The notes below the pieces were generated by a model. That model was not told the origin of the DNA and ran no database searches. It saw nothing but the letters and a program-made list of their open reading frames with translations. DNA of 64,000 nt from Albidovulum sp. (GTDB lineage: Bacteria; Pseudomonadota; Alphaproteobacteria; Rhodobacterales; Rhodobacteraceae): the NCBI GenBank assembly GCA_030837785.1, contig JAUQYA010000127.1, positions 1 to 64,000 of the forward strand, read 5' to 3'. The translations under genes were made by a program, and so were the position numbers. Below, piece after piece: positions 1-9,247 of this stretch (positions within the stretch are counted from its first letter, which is position 1; every line of letters begins with the position of its first letter).

Positions 1-268
1 CTCAGAGGCGGCTAAGGAGGAGAAGGAGGCCACGAAGCGACGCCGCGCGGGAAGCGCGGGCGGTCAGGGCGATATGCTGGCTCCGTGTCATGGGGCGCGA
101 CTATACGCGGCGCGCGGCGGAGGGAAAGGGAAAAATGCGGGTGGCCCGCGGGGGCGGGGAATGCGGCAAAAAGGACATGGGCGACAGGATTCCCGCGAGG
201 TTCGACGGCAAGGGTGGAGGGCGGCGCGTTCCGCCGCTATCCTGTTGCCGGCAGCACAGGTGAGGCGC
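1..268. other. left-edge stretch without a confident gene
   Basis: One frame has a TAA at 13-15, which could end a plus-strand gene starting outside the window. The frame of the GSCFA gene stays open through this whole stretch to the left edge, so an upstream start for that gene cannot be excluded. The residues it would encode are rich in Arg, Gly and Ala and look like non-coding GC-rich DNA. No RNA gene or clear promoter is seen. Confidence 0.4.
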
Positions 269-1363
269 GTGAGCGGCGGCAAGACACCCTATTCCGACCT
301 GCCCCCGCAGGCGTTCTGGCGGACCGGCGTGGCCGAGCCGGGGCTGGCGGGGTTGCGCGCGCTCTGGTCGTCGCGCTGGGCGCTGCCGGCGGATGCGCGC
401 TTCGCCACCTTCGGGTCGTGCTTTGCCCAGCACATCGGCCGGGCGCTGATCGCGCGGGGGCGGAACTGGCTCGATGCCGAGCCCGCACCGGGGCGGACGC
501 CGCCCGAGATTGCCCGCGCCTTCAACTACGGCATCTTTTCGGCCCGCACCGGCAACATCTACACGGCGGCGCAGCTTCTTTTGCTGGTGCGGCTGGCGGC
601 GGGCGAGGATGACCCGGATCTGCCGGAGTCCTGGGCCGCGGGCGCGCGGGTGGCGGATTCGCTTCGCCCGGCGATCGAGCCCTCGGGCTTCGCCTCGGTC
701 GAGGAGGCGCGGCTGAGCCGCCTGTCGATGGTCAGGGCGTTCCGGCGGGCGATTGCCGGGGCCGATGTCTTTGTCTTCACGCTGGGCCTGACCGAGGGCT
801 GGGAGAATGCGGCGACCGGCCAGCCCTATGCGATGTGCCCCGGCACCGCCGCCGGCAGCTTCGATCCGGCGTGCCACCGGTTCCGCGACTACCGCTTCGG
901 CGAAATCCGCGAGGCACTCGACCAGGCGGTGGCGATCATGCGGCGGATCAACCCGGGGCTGCGCATCCTGCTGACGGTCTCTCCGGTGCCGCTGACCGCG
1001 ACGGCCTCGGGCAGGCACGTTCTGGTGGCGACGACGCAGTCCAAGGCGGTGTTGCGCGCGGTGGCGGGCGAGCTGGCCGCGTCGGACGCGGACGTGGACT
1101 ATTTCCCGTCCTACGAAATCATCGCCGGTGCGCCCGCGGCGGCGCGGTTCTACGAGGCGAACCTGCGGTCGGTGACGCAGGCCGGCGTCGACACGGTGAT
1201 GGGGCATTTCTTCGCCGGCCTCAGACTCGATGCCCCGGAGGCCCATGCCGGTGAGGAGGGCGCCCGACAGGTGTCCGAGGCCGAGGCGGAGGCGCGCATG
1301 GCGGCCGATGATCTGGTCTGCGAGGAGCAGCTTCTGGAGGCCTATGCCCGTGGCCGAGCCTGA
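269..1363 (+). CDS. GSCFA domain-containing protein
   Basis: This protein carries the motif that names the GSCFA family (ATFGSCFAQHIGRAL, about 50 residues from the start chosen here). The family is an uncharacterised set of SGNH-hydrolase-like proteins, often found near surface polysaccharide genes. Later conserved-looking stretches include FTLGLTEGW and LLTVSPVPL, as in other GSCFA proteins. I chose the GTG at 269; a GTG at 260 and an ATG at 74 in the same frame are possible, and no strong ribosome binding site decides between them. No signal peptide is evident with the chosen start. The next gene overlaps its 3' end by 20 bases and is also SGNH-like, so the two are probably co-translated and act together, perhaps in modifying or turning over an acylated glycan. 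That role is inferred. Confidence 0.82.
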   Translation: MSGGKTPYSDLPPQAFWRTGVAEPGLAGLRALWSSRWALPADARFATFGSCFAQHIGRALIARGRNWLDAEPAPGRTPPEIARAFNYGIFSARTGNIYTAAQLLLLVRLAAGEDDPDLPESWAAGARVADSLRPAIEPSGFASVEEARLSRLSMVRAFRRAIAGADVFVFTLGLTEGWENAATGQPYAMCPGTAAGSFDPACHRFRDYRFGEIREALDQAVAIMRRINPGLRILLTVSPVPLTATASGRHVLVATTQSKAVLRAVAGELAASDADVDYFPSYEIIAGAPAAARFYEANLRSVTQAGVDTVMGHFFAGLRLDAPEAHAGEEGARQVSEAEAEARMAADDLVCEEQLLEAYARGRA

Positions 1364-2033
1364 CCTTCTGATCCTCGGCGACAGCCATTCGGTGGCGCTG
1401 AAGGCGGGGTGCGATGCTCTCGGCCTCAGGGCCGAGATGCTGTCGTTTTCCGGCAACATCTGGCATCAGGGGCTGGTGTCGCTCCACCGCAACCGCGGCA
1501 TCTTCGTGCGCAACCGCGCGTTTCAGCAGCGGGTGGCCGAGCTTGCCGGCAGGCTGGGGCGGGGCAACGTGCTGTCGGCGGAGGTGCCGGTGCTGGCGTC
1601 GTTCGGCTTTCATCTGGGGCGGATCGTGCCGCCCTTCGGCTACAACGGCCACCGGACCGACGCGGATGGCTTCCTTGGCGACGAGGCAAGCCAGTTCGCC
1701 TCGCGCGCGCTGGCCGAAGCCTATGTGCGACACTTCCGGCGGGGCCATGTGCGGATGCTCAGGCGCCTTTCGGACATGGTGCCGACCATCGCCGTGGCCC
1801 CGCCCGACATTTTCGGCGCGGCCAACTATCCGCTGTTCGTCACCATCGTGAAAGAGATGATCCGCGACGCCGGCGTGGCGCTCTTCGATCCCTGTGCAGA
1901 ACTCTTCCCGGGGCAGGCGGGCCTGCCCGAGGGATTCCTGACCGAGGACGGCGTGCACGGCAACGCCACTTACGGCCGGCGTGTCATCGGCCTTCTGCTC
2001 GACCGCGGGCTGATCGCGCGCCGGGTCGCGTGA
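1344..2033 (+). CDS. SGNH-fold hydrolase-like protein
   Basis: The N-terminus reads DLLILGDSHSVALK, a GDS(L/H) block I nucleophile motif of the SGNH/GDSL superfamily. Near the C-terminus EDGVHGN supplies the Asp-x-x-His of block V, so a Ser-Asp-His triad is visible. A FSGNIWH segment about 35 residues in may form the oxyanion region. The product is 229 aa. The ATG at 1344 is preceded by CTGGAGG and lies inside the end of the GSCFA gene, which implies translational coupling. Esterase or acyl-transfer activity is expected from the fold; the substrate is unknown. The gene is convergent with the MORN-repeat gene. Confidence 0.72.
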   Translation: MPVAEPDLLILGDSHSVALKAGCDALGLRAEMLSFSGNIWHQGLVSLHRNRGIFVRNRAFQQRVAELAGRLGRGNVLSAEVPVLASFGFHLGRIVPPFGYNGHRTDADGFLGDEASQFASRALAEAYVRHFRRGHVRMLRRLSDMVPTIAVAPPDIFGAANYPLFVTIVKEMIRDAGVALFDPCAELFPGQAGLPEGFLTEDGVHGNATYGRRVIGLLLDRGLIARRVA

Positions 2034-2054
2034 CGCCGCGTCGGTCCGGCGGGG

Positions 2055-3563
2055 TCAGTTGCCTTGCGTGCCGGCGGCGGGCGCGGCCTCGCCGGAGGGC
2101 GCGGTTCCTTCCGCTGCCCCTTCCGCCGGCGGCGGGCCTTCCTTGGTCAGCGCGCCATCGGTCCAGGTTCCCGCGGCGGTCTGGCCGCTGGCATAGCGCA
2201 TGGTTCCCTGGCCCTGGCGCTTGCCGGCCTTGAAGCTGCCTTCGTAGACGTCGCCATTGGCATAGGTGGCGGTTCCCTGGCCGTCAATCTCGCCGGCCTT
2301 CCAGCCGCCGGTGTAGCGGAAGCCGTCGGCCATCACGATCTCGCCCTGCCCCTCGCGCTGGCCGGCGACGAAATCGCCGGTATAGACCGACCCGTCGGCG
2401 TATTTCGCAACCCCCTTGCCCTCGCGCTGGCCGTCCTTCCAGTCGCCGTCGTAGGTATACCCGTCGGGATAGGTCATCTTGCCCTTCCCGTGGTTCTTGC
2501 CGCCCTTGAACGCGCCTTCGTAGACGAGCCCGTTGGCATAGCTGGCCCGTCCCGTCCCCTCGATCACGCCGTCCTTCCAGGCGCCCTCGTAGGTCGAGCC
2601 GTCGGCATAGGTGATCTTGCCGGTGCCGCTCGCGACGTCGTTCACGAACTGGCCCTCGTAGACCGAGCCGTCGGGATAGGTCACCTTGCCGGCGCCCTCG
2701 ATCCGGCCTGCCACCCAGTCGCCGTCGTAGACATAGCCGTCGGTGCCGCGGAAGACGCCGTTGCCCTGCCGCTGGTCCGCCGCGAACTCGCCCTCGTAGG
2801 TGTCGCCGTTGGCGTAGGTCACCTTGCCCTTGCCCTGCCGCTTGCCGTTCTGGAAGCCGCCCTCATAGACATCGGCGTTGGGTTGGGTGAGCTTGCCCTG
2901 GCCGTTCATTTCCCCGTCGGCCCAGCCGCCGTCGTAGGTCAGCCCGTCGGCGAGCGTCAGCCTGCCCTGGCCCGCGCGCTGGCCGCTCAGGATGTCGCCC
3001 TCATAGACGGCACCATCGGGATAGGTGATCCTGCCCTTGCCCTGCTTCACGCCCATCACCCAGTCGCCGTCGTAGACGTAGCCGCCGGGGTTTTCCATGC
3101 GGCCCTTGCCGTTGTGCAGCGCCTTGGTGAAACCGCCGGTATAGGTGGTGCCGTTGGCGTAGTGCGCGGTGCCCTGGCCCTCGATCTCGCCCGCCGCCCA
3201 GTCGCCCTCGTAGGTGCCGCCGTCGGCGAAGGTGATCTTGCCCTTGCCCTGGGGCTTGCCCTTCACGAAGGCGCCCTCGTAGACCGAGCCGTTGGGGTAG
3301 CGCGCGCGGCCCTGGCCGAGAATCTCGCCCTCGACCCAGTCACCGCTGTATTCGTAGCCGTTGGGCAGGCGGTAGGTGCCCTGGCCGTGCTGCTTGCCGT
3401 CCTTGAAGGTGCCTTCGTAGATGCCGCCGTCGTCGTATTCCTTGGTTACGACCTCCTGCGCGGCGGCGACGCCGGCCGCCGTCACGGCAACCGCCCCCGT
3501 CGTGATCGCCAGCGCGGCGAGACCCGCCGCCGTCAGACCGTGACCGCCCATCCGCTTCATCAT
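2055..3563 (-). CDS. secreted MORN-repeat protein
   Basis: The 502-aa product starts with a positively charged stretch and a hydrophobic segment ending in an AAAQ-like cleavage region, so export to the periplasm or beyond is likely. After that come about 18 regular MORN repeats of 23 residues, with cores such as VYEGAFKGGKNHGKG and TYDGDWKDGQREGKG, and one degenerate final copy. The C-terminal 35 residues are a Pro/Ala/Glu/Gly-rich tail. MORN repeats form an elongated beta meander in eukaryotic and bacterial proteins and usually bind partners rather than catalyse. No enzyme domain is visible. The tandem ATG codons at 3563 and 3560 sit just behind GGAGAGG. An open frame continues far upstream, antisense to nadE, but that extension is spurious. 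Confidence 0.85.
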   Translation of the reverse strand: MMKRMGGHGLTAAGLAALAITTGAVAVTAAGVAAAQEVVTKEYDDGGIYEGTFKDGKQHGQGTYRLPNGYEYSGDWVEGEILGQGRARYPNGSVYEGAFVKGKPQGKGKITFADGGTYEGDWAAGEIEGQGTAHYANGTTYTGGFTKALHNGKGRMENPGGYVYDGDWVMGVKQGKGRITYPDGAVYEGDILSGQRAGQGRLTLADGLTYDGGWADGEMNGQGKLTQPNADVYEGGFQNGKRQGKGKVTYANGDTYEGEFAADQRQGNGVFRGTDGYVYDGDWVAGRIEGAGKVTYPDGSVYEGQFVNDVASGTGKITYADGSTYEGAWKDGVIEGTGRASYANGLVYEGAFKGGKNHGKGKMTYPDGYTYDGDWKDGQREGKGVAKYADGSVYTGDFVAGQREGQGEIVMADGFRYTGGWKAGEIDGQGTATYANGDVYEGSFKAGKRQGQGTMRYASGQTAAGTWTDGALTKEGPPPAEGAAEGTAPSGEAAPAAGTQGN

Positions 3564-3779
3564 CGCCTCTCCGTCCCCACCTTCGGTCCGCACTCGCAAG
3601 CGCTTCTTACACACGTTCGCACGGGCGGGAACCATATTTCCCGGACCCCGCGGTGACAAGCCAAAGGCGGCGTGGCGGGCGATGATCGGCGGCGAGGGGG
3701 CGGCCCCTTTCCGCCCATCGGCGCTTCCCCTTCGCGGCAGGTCTGCTAAGACAGGGGCGCCACAAACCCGGAGACGCGT

Positions 3780-5441
3780 ATGGCCGGCACCTTCCGCCTG
3801 ACCCTCGCCCAACTCAACCCGACCGTCGGGGATTTCGCCGCGAACGCGGCCAAGGCCCGCGCCGCCTGGGAAGAGGGAAAGGCCGCCGGCGCTGACATGG
3901 TCGCGCTGACCGAGATGTTCATCACCGGCTACCAGACGCAGGATCTTGTGCTGAAACCCGCCTTCACCGACGAGGCGATGGCCTGGATCGCGCGGCTCGC
4001 GGCAGAGTGTGCGGATGGCCCCGCGCTCGGGATCGGCGGGCCCTGGCGCGATCCGCAGGGGGTTCTCTACAACGCCTGGCACGTGCTGAAGGGTGGCAAG
4101 GTGCAGGCGCGGGTGCTGAAGCATCACCTGCCGGACGACACCGTCTTCGATGAGGGAAGGGTGTTCGAATCCGCCCCGGTCAGCGGGCCCTACGCCGTCG
4201 GCGGCCTGCGCATCGGCACGCCGATCTGCGAGGATGCCTGGTTCGACGACGTGGCCGAGACCCTGGCCGAGACCGGGGCCGAAATCCTGCTCGTCCCGAA
4301 CGGATCGCCCTACTACCGCAACAAGTACGACCGGCGCGTGAACCTGATGGTGTCGCGCGTGATCGAGACGCATCTGCCGCTTGTCTACCTCAACATGGTC
4401 GGTGCGCAGGACGACCAGGTTTTCGACGGGGCGAGCTTCGTGCTCAACCAGGGCGCGGACCTGGCGCTGCAGATGCCAGCCTTCGACGAATGCATCCGCC
4501 ACGTGGATTTCGAACGCGGCGAGCATGGCTGGCGGGCGGCGCGCACCGAGCTGGTGCCGCTGCCGGATGAATGGGAACAGGACTATCGCGCGATGGTGCA
4601 GGCGTTGCGCGACTACTGCGGCAAGTCGGGGTTCGGCAAGGTGATGCTGGGGTTGTCGGGCGGTGTCGATTCGGCGCTGGTGGCGGCGGTGGCGGCCGAT
4701 GCGCTCGGCCCGGACAAGGTCCGCTGCGTGATGCTGCCGTCGGAATACACCTCGGCCAATTCGCTGGAGGACGCGAAGGCGGTGGCGCAGGCGCTGGGCT
4801 GCCGGCTCGACACGGTGTCGATCGAAGGCGCGCGGGAGGCCGTCGAAGCCGCGCTCGCGCATCTGTTCGAGGGGCTGAAGCCTGGGATCGCGGAAGAAAA
4901 CATCCAGTCCCGGCTGAGGGGCCTGATGCTGATGGCGATCTCGAACAAGTTCGGCGAGATGCTCCTGACCACCGGCAACAAGTCCGAGGTGGCGGTGGGC
5001 TACGCCACGATCTACGGCGACATGGCGGGGGGCTACAATCCGCTGAAGGACCTCTACAAGACCCGGGTGTTCGAGACCTGCCGCTGGCGCAACGCCAACC
5101 ACCGGCCCTGGATGATGGGGCCGGAGGGCGCGGTGATTCCCGAGCGGGTGATCGACAAGGCGCCCTCGGCCGAACTCAGGCCCGACCAGAAGGACGAGGA
5201 CAGCCTGCCGCCCTATGCCGTGCTTGACGCGATCCTCGAACGGCTGATCGAGGGCGACCAGTCGGTCGCCGAGGTCGTCGCGGCCGGCTTCGACCGGGCG
5301 GTGGTGAAGAAAGTGGAACAGCTTATCTACTCCAGCGAGCACAAGCGCTTCCAGGCCGCGCCGGGGGTGCGACTGACCCGGAAGGCCTTCTGGCTCGACC
5401 GCCGCTACCCGATCGTCAACCGCTGGCGCGACGGAAGCTGA
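3780..5441 (+). CDS. nadE: glutamine-dependent NAD+ synthetase
   Basis: NadE converts deamido-NAD+ to NAD+ with ATP, using ammonia released from glutamine. The N-terminal half (about residues 1-260) is a nitrilase-fold amidase with the expected Glu (ALTEMFITGY, near residue 45), Lys (VLKHHLPDD) and Cys (PICEDAWF, near residue 150). The C-terminal half is the N-type ATP pyrophosphatase with the P-loop LGLSGGVDSALVAA near residue 291 and the TTGNKSEVAVGY segment. The length of 553 aa fits the fused two-domain type. It starts at ATG 3780 after a short GC-rich leader and is the final enzyme of NAD synthesis in the cytoplasm. Confidence 0.95.
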   Translation: MAGTFRLTLAQLNPTVGDFAANAAKARAAWEEGKAAGADMVALTEMFITGYQTQDLVLKPAFTDEAMAWIARLAAECADGPALGIGGPWRDPQGVLYNAWHVLKGGKVQARVLKHHLPDDTVFDEGRVFESAPVSGPYAVGGLRIGTPICEDAWFDDVAETLAETGAEILLVPNGSPYYRNKYDRRVNLMVSRVIETHLPLVYLNMVGAQDDQVFDGASFVLNQGADLALQMPAFDECIRHVDFERGEHGWRAARTELVPLPDEWEQDYRAMVQALRDYCGKSGFGKVMLGLSGGVDSALVAAVAADALGPDKVRCVMLPSEYTSANSLEDAKAVAQALGCRLDTVSIEGAREAVEAALAHLFEGLKPGIAEENIQSRLRGLMLMAISNKFGEMLLTTGNKSEVAVGYATIYGDMAGGYNPLKDLYKTRVFETCRWRNANHRPWMMGPEGAVIPERVIDKAPSAELRPDQKDEDSLPPYAVLDAILERLIEGDQSVAEVVAAGFDRAVVKKVEQLIYSSEHKRFQAAPGVRLTRKAFWLDRRYPIVNRWRDGS

Positions 5442-5534
5442 CCGCGCCGATTGCGACGCAGGCTGCCGCGACGGGCAATGTCATGGCACCGTTTCGCGGC
5501 TAGGATCGCCTCGCCATGACAGGGGGAGGTGATG

Positions 5535-6488
5535 ATGGCCAACAGGATTCTGACGGGGCTTGTCGCGGGGGTGCTCGCCGCCGGCCCGGCGGCGGCGGAA
5601 ACCACGCTGCGCATCATGAGCTACAACATCTGGGGCGGCGGCGGCAACGAGGGCAAGGGCGTCGAGGAGACCGTGGCGGTGCTGAAGGCCGCCAATCCCG
5701 ACATCGTCGGGATCCAGGAAACCCGGCTCGAGGGCGAGGACTGCACCGCCGATTACTGCCCGCCGATGGGAGAGTCCGTCGCCAAGGCCATCGCCGAGGC
5801 GCTGGGCTACCACTACCACGACCAGACCCAGGAAAACGCCGCCCTCTGGGCCAATGCGATCCTGTCGCGCTATCCGATCGGGCCGGCGAGCGCGCATGGC
5901 CTCGGCGTGCCGATCGACGTGAACGGGACGACGGTCTGGGCCTTCAACATCCACCATGACGACGAGCCCTACCAGCCCTATCAGCTTCTCGGCATCGAAT
6001 ACGGGCCCGCGCCCTTCATCAAGACCGAGGCCGAGGCCGTCGACTACGCCAACCGGACCCGCGGGCCGGCGATGGACCTCCTGTTCCAGGACATGACGGC
6101 GGCGGAGGGCGCGGCGGCGGTTCTGGTCTTCGGCGACTTCAACGAACCCTCGGAACACGACTGGACCGAGGCGGTGGTCGCGGCGGGCCAGCAGCCGGTG
6201 AAGGTCGAATGGCCGACGACGCATCGTCTGGCCGAGGCGGGATTTGTCGATACCTACCGGGCGGTCTGGCCCGATCCGGTGGCCAAGCCCGCCTTCACCT
6301 GGACGCCGCAGGGCGTCGAGACCGACCCCGAAGACCATCACGACCGCATCGACTTCGCCTTTGCCAGGGCGGCGGGGCTGAAGGTGCTCGGTGCCTGGAT
6401 CGTCGGCGAGACCGGGCCGCGCACCGACCTTGCGGTCGATCCCTGGCCCTCGGACCATCGGGCCACGCTGGCGGAAATCTCGTTCTGA
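5535..6488 (+). CDS. secreted endonuclease/exonuclease/phosphatase family protein
   Basis: A signal peptide (MANRILTGLVAGVLAAGPAAA) is followed directly by an EEP-superfamily fold. The motifs include MSYNIWGG, the metal-binding Glu of IVGIQETRLEG, FGDFNEPSEHDW and the C-terminal SDHRATLAEI with its catalytic His. The superfamily contains DNase I-like nucleases, sphingomyelinases and inositol-phosphate phosphatases, so the substrate cannot be named from sequence. The mature protein should be periplasmic or secreted. Three potential starts lie together (GTG 5529, ATG 5532, ATG 5535); AGGGGGAGG at 5521-5529 favours 5535. The gene stands alone between nadE and wrbA. Confidence 0.85.
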   Translation: MANRILTGLVAGVLAAGPAAAETTLRIMSYNIWGGGGNEGKGVEETVAVLKAANPDIVGIQETRLEGEDCTADYCPPMGESVAKAIAEALGYHYHDQTQENAALWANAILSRYPIGPASAHGLGVPIDVNGTTVWAFNIHHDDEPYQPYQLLGIEYGPAPFIKTEAEAVDYANRTRGPAMDLLFQDMTAAEGAAAVLVFGDFNEPSEHDWTEAVVAAGQQPVKVEWPTTHRLAEAGFVDTYRAVWPDPVAKPAFTWTPQGVETDPEDHHDRIDFAFARAAGLKVLGAWIVGETGPRTDLAVDPWPSDHRATLAEISF

Positions 6489-6590
6489 CCGCCTCCGGTT
6501 GTGCGCCCGGGCACAGGCACCGTTCGGGCATGGGGAAACTCGCGGCGGGCGGGATGCGTTAGTGTTGCGTAATCTTTAGGAGTATCCGCC

Positions 6591-7184
6591 ATGAGCAAGC
6601 CGAAAATCGCCGTCATCTTCTATTCGACCTACGGCACCAACCACGCCATCGCCGAGGCCGCCGCGAAGGCCGCCGAGGCCGCCGGCGCCGAGGTGCGCCT
6701 GTTCCGTGTCGCCGAAACCGCGCCCGCGGCGGCGGTGAACGGCCAGCCGGCATGGAAGGCGCAGGCGGACAAGACCGCCGCCATTCCGGTCGTCACGCCC
6801 GACGACATGGTCTGGGCGGACGGCTACTTCATCTCGGCCCCCACGCGCTACGGCGTCTCTGCCAGCCAGCTCCGTGCCTTCATCGACACGCTGGGGCCGG
6901 TCTGGCAGAAGGGCGGGCTGACGAACAAGGCGATCACCGCGACGACCAGCGCGGGCAACCCCCACGGCGGGCAGGAGGCGACGATCCTGTCGCTCTATAC
7001 CACCGCGATGCACTGGGGCGCGATCATCGTGGCGCCGGGCTACACCGACGACGCGATCTCCGCGGCGGGCGGCAATCCCTATGGCTACTCCGCCAAGGCG
7101 GGGGAGTTCGACGACAAGGGCCGAGCGGCGGTCGCGCATCAGGCCCGGCGCCTCGTCGAGATGGCGAAGAAGCTCGTGGCCTGA
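6591..7184 (+). CDS. wrbA: WrbA-type NAD(P)H:quinone oxidoreductase
   Basis: WrbA is a flavodoxin-like FMN enzyme that reduces quinones by two electrons and protects against redox stress. The 197-aa length is typical. The FMN phosphate loop YSTYGTN is at residues 11-17, and the family signatures ISAPTRYGVSASQLR and TSAGNPHGGQEATILS are present. The C-terminal GNPYGYSAK segment is also characteristic. A purine-rich RBS (TTTAGGAG) lies just upstream of ATG 6591. The gene converges on the PfkB kinase gene. Confidence 0.93.
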   Translation: MSKPKIAVIFYSTYGTNHAIAEAAAKAAEAAGAEVRLFRVAETAPAAAVNGQPAWKAQADKTAAIPVVTPDDMVWADGYFISAPTRYGVSASQLRAFIDTLGPVWQKGGLTNKAITATTSAGNPHGGQEATILSLYTTAMHWGAIIVAPGYTDDAISAAGGNPYGYSAKAGEFDDKGRAAVAHQARRLVEMAKKLVA

Positions 7185-7212
7185 CACCGGCGGCCACGGT
7201 CCGGGCCGGTCT

Positions 7213-8157
7213 TCAGATCGGCCCGACAGGGCAGGCGGCGATCAGGCGGCGGGCCTGGCCTGGGCGGCACAACTCCGTCGCCTCGGTCATCACCGCGGCA
7301 CTTGCCGCCGCCATGCCCTCCTGCAGCGCGCGGGGGAGCGCGCGTCTGCGTGCGAGCGCGAGCGTGAACGCCGCGACGAAGCTGTCGCCGGCTCCGACCT
7401 TGCTTTTCACCGGCACCTCTGCCGCCCTGGAGAACCAGCGCCCCTCCCGCGTCGCCATGACCGAGCCGTCGGCCCCCCGCGCGATCACCACGATCTCGGC
7501 CGCGCCCTGACGCACCAGGCTTTCGGCGAAATCGGCGGTGTCGCCGCGGGTCTTGAGTTGGCTCGCGGCCAGCGCCTCGGCCTCGCCCGCGTCCATCCGC
7601 AGGACATGGAGGGGGCGGGGCGGGCGCGCCGCGCGGGCAAGCGTTTCGCCCGAGGTGTCGAGAACCAGCCGCGCGCCCGTGGTGCCGATGCGGCGTGCGA
7701 GCGTCGCCGGCAGGTCGTGGGGCAGGCCCGGCGCGAGGCTGCCCGACAGCACCACGAACGCGCCGGGCTCCGCCGCCGCGGCGATGGCCGACACCGCGAC
7801 GCGGCCGGCCGCCCTCGTCCACTCCGGCCCCGGCATGACGAAGCGGTATTGCGCGCCGGTCGCGCGGTCGGTCACCGAAAGGCTTTCCCGCGTCTCGCCG
7901 GGCCCGTCGAACCGGACCGTGGCGAGCCGCTCCTTCTCCATCAGCCGGGCGAGCCGCACGCCGGTCGCGCCGCCGAACGCGACGAAGGCGCGCACCTCGC
8001 CGCCAAGCCGCCGGATCACGCGGGCGACGTTGATCCCGCCGCCGCCGGGATCGGTGCGCGGTTCCTCGCAGCGCAGCTTCGGGCCCGGCCGAACCGCCTC
8101 GGCCGAAGTGGCGAGGTCGAGCGCGGGGTTGAGCGTGACGGTCAGGATCGGGGTCAT
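7213..8157 (-). CDS. PfkB-family hexose kinase (1-phosphofructokinase or Pfk-2 type)
   Basis: This 314-aa ribokinase-fold enzyme has the LTVTLNPALDLA start shared by 1-phosphofructokinase, tagatose-6-phosphate kinase and the E. coli Pfk-2 group. It also has the glycine-rich GGGGINVARVIRRLGG substrate motif and the ATP/anion-hole motif KVGAGDSFVAAF with its catalytic Asp. The family phosphorylates sugar phosphates with ATP in the cytosol. No fructose PTS genes lie beside it, which argues mildly for a Pfk-2-like role over FruK, but this is not decisive. The start is ATG 8157. Confidence 0.85.
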   Translation of the reverse strand: MTPILTVTLNPALDLATSAEAVRPGPKLRCEEPRTDPGGGGINVARVIRRLGGEVRAFVAFGGATGVRLARLMEKERLATVRFDGPGETRESLSVTDRATGAQYRFVMPGPEWTRAAGRVAVSAIAAAAEPGAFVVLSGSLAPGLPHDLPATLARRIGTTGARLVLDTSGETLARAARPPRPLHVLRMDAGEAEALAASQLKTRGDTADFAESLVRQGAAEIVVIARGADGSVMATREGRWFSRAAEVPVKSKVGAGDSFVAAFTLALARRRALPRALQEGMAAASAAVMTEATELCRPGQARRLIAACPVGPI

Positions 8158-8215
8158 GTCGGCGCCTCCCGACCGTCAGGGTGGGCGCAATCGCGGCCCC
8201 CGGCAAGGGGCGGCG

Positions 8216-9145
8216 TCACCCAAGCATCAACTGGTAGGACGAGGGCACATAGCGGAACCCGTCGCCGTCGGCCTCGACGAAGCCGGTCGCGGGGAAGGGC
8301 ATGTGATAGCCGATGAACGGAATGCGCTCGGCGGCGATCATGCCGAAGATCTTCCGCCGCGCGGCGGCGGCGGCTGGCTTGTCGGCATCGAACTTCACCT
8401 CCCAGTCGGGACGGGCGAGCGAGAAGGCGAAGTGGTTGGCCGTGTCGGCGGTGATCATCAGCGCCTTGCCCCCGCTTTCGATCAGGAAGGCCATGTGGCC
8501 GGGCGTGTGCCCGAAGGCCGCAACCGCGGTGATGCCGGGCGCCACCGTGCCGCCGTCGTCGAGCATCGTGGTCCGGTCGGCGAAGGGCCGCACATTGGTG
8601 TCGAACAACTCGTTGCCCGCGTCCGACCAATGGTTGTGCTCGACCGCGCCCGCGAAGTAGGCGGCGTTGGCGAAGGTGGGGGCGCCATCGGTCACCATGC
8701 CGCCGATGTGGTCGGGGTGCATGTGGGTCAGCACGACGGTGCCGACATCGGCGGCGGCGTAGCCGGCGGCCGAAAGGGCTGCCGTGATCCCCGCGGGATC
8801 GGTGCCGGTGTCGAACAGGATCACGCTTGCCCCGGTGTTGACGAGCGTCGGCGTGAAGAAGAACTGTGCGGCGTCGGTGGGCAGGAAGGCGGCCCTGGCG
8901 GCGGCCTCGAACGCCTCGTCGGAGGCATTCAGGCCGAAGATCGTGTGCGGCGCCTCGACGGCCCGGGTTCCGGCCAGAAGGGCCGTCACCTCGAAGCCGC
9001 CATACATGAAGCGGCTGAACAGCGGCACCGCCGGGCCGCGCTGCGCGGCCTTCGCCGCTGCGGGCGCGGCCCTGAGAAGGACAAGGGGGGCGCAGGCGCC
9101 GGCGAGAAGGGCGTGGCGGCGGGTCAGTCCGGTGGGCTGGGTCAT
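8216..9145 (-). CDS. Tat-exported metallo-beta-lactamase-fold hydrolase
   Basis: The N-terminus (TRRHALLAGACAPLVLL) carries a twin-arginine signal, so the folded metalloprotein is probably sent to the periplasm. The zinc-binding motif HMHPDH is clear, with a downstream GHTPGH His and an ADTANH Asp/His, as in lactonase-like MBL hydrolases. The 309-aa protein most resembles the quinoprotein-relay/N-acyl-homoserine-lactonase branch, though motifs alone do not fix the substrate. The neighbouring pfkB gene runs in the same direction 58 bases further on, so they may share a transcript. The start is ATG 9145. Confidence 0.85.
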   Translation of the reverse strand: MTQPTGLTRRHALLAGACAPLVLLRAAPAAAKAAQRGPAVPLFSRFMYGGFEVTALLAGTRAVEAPHTIFGLNASDEAFEAAARAAFLPTDAAQFFFTPTLVNTGASVILFDTGTDPAGITAALSAAGYAAADVGTVVLTHMHPDHIGGMVTDGAPTFANAAYFAGAVEHNHWSDAGNELFDTNVRPFADRTTMLDDGGTVAPGITAVAAFGHTPGHMAFLIESGGKALMITADTANHFAFSLARPDWEVKFDADKPAAAAARRKIFGMIAAERIPFIGYHMPFPATGFVEADGDGFRYVPSSYQLMLG

Positions 9146-9247
9146 CGCGTCTCTCCCTGCTGATGCGCGAAAGGGTAGGGCCGGACCGCGCGGGCCGGCG
9201 AGTCACGATGGCGTGTCCGCCCCCGTCGGCGCCCGGTCAGCGCCGCC

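Noticed and set aside
2084..3430. DNA tandem repeat in the MORN gene as a separate element
   Set aside because: The periodicity is explained by the 23-residue protein repeats.
3564..5342. Upstream extension of the MORN frame, antisense to nadE
   Set aside because: The frame is open by GC bias only; the RBS-backed ATG and signal peptide at 3563 mark the real start.
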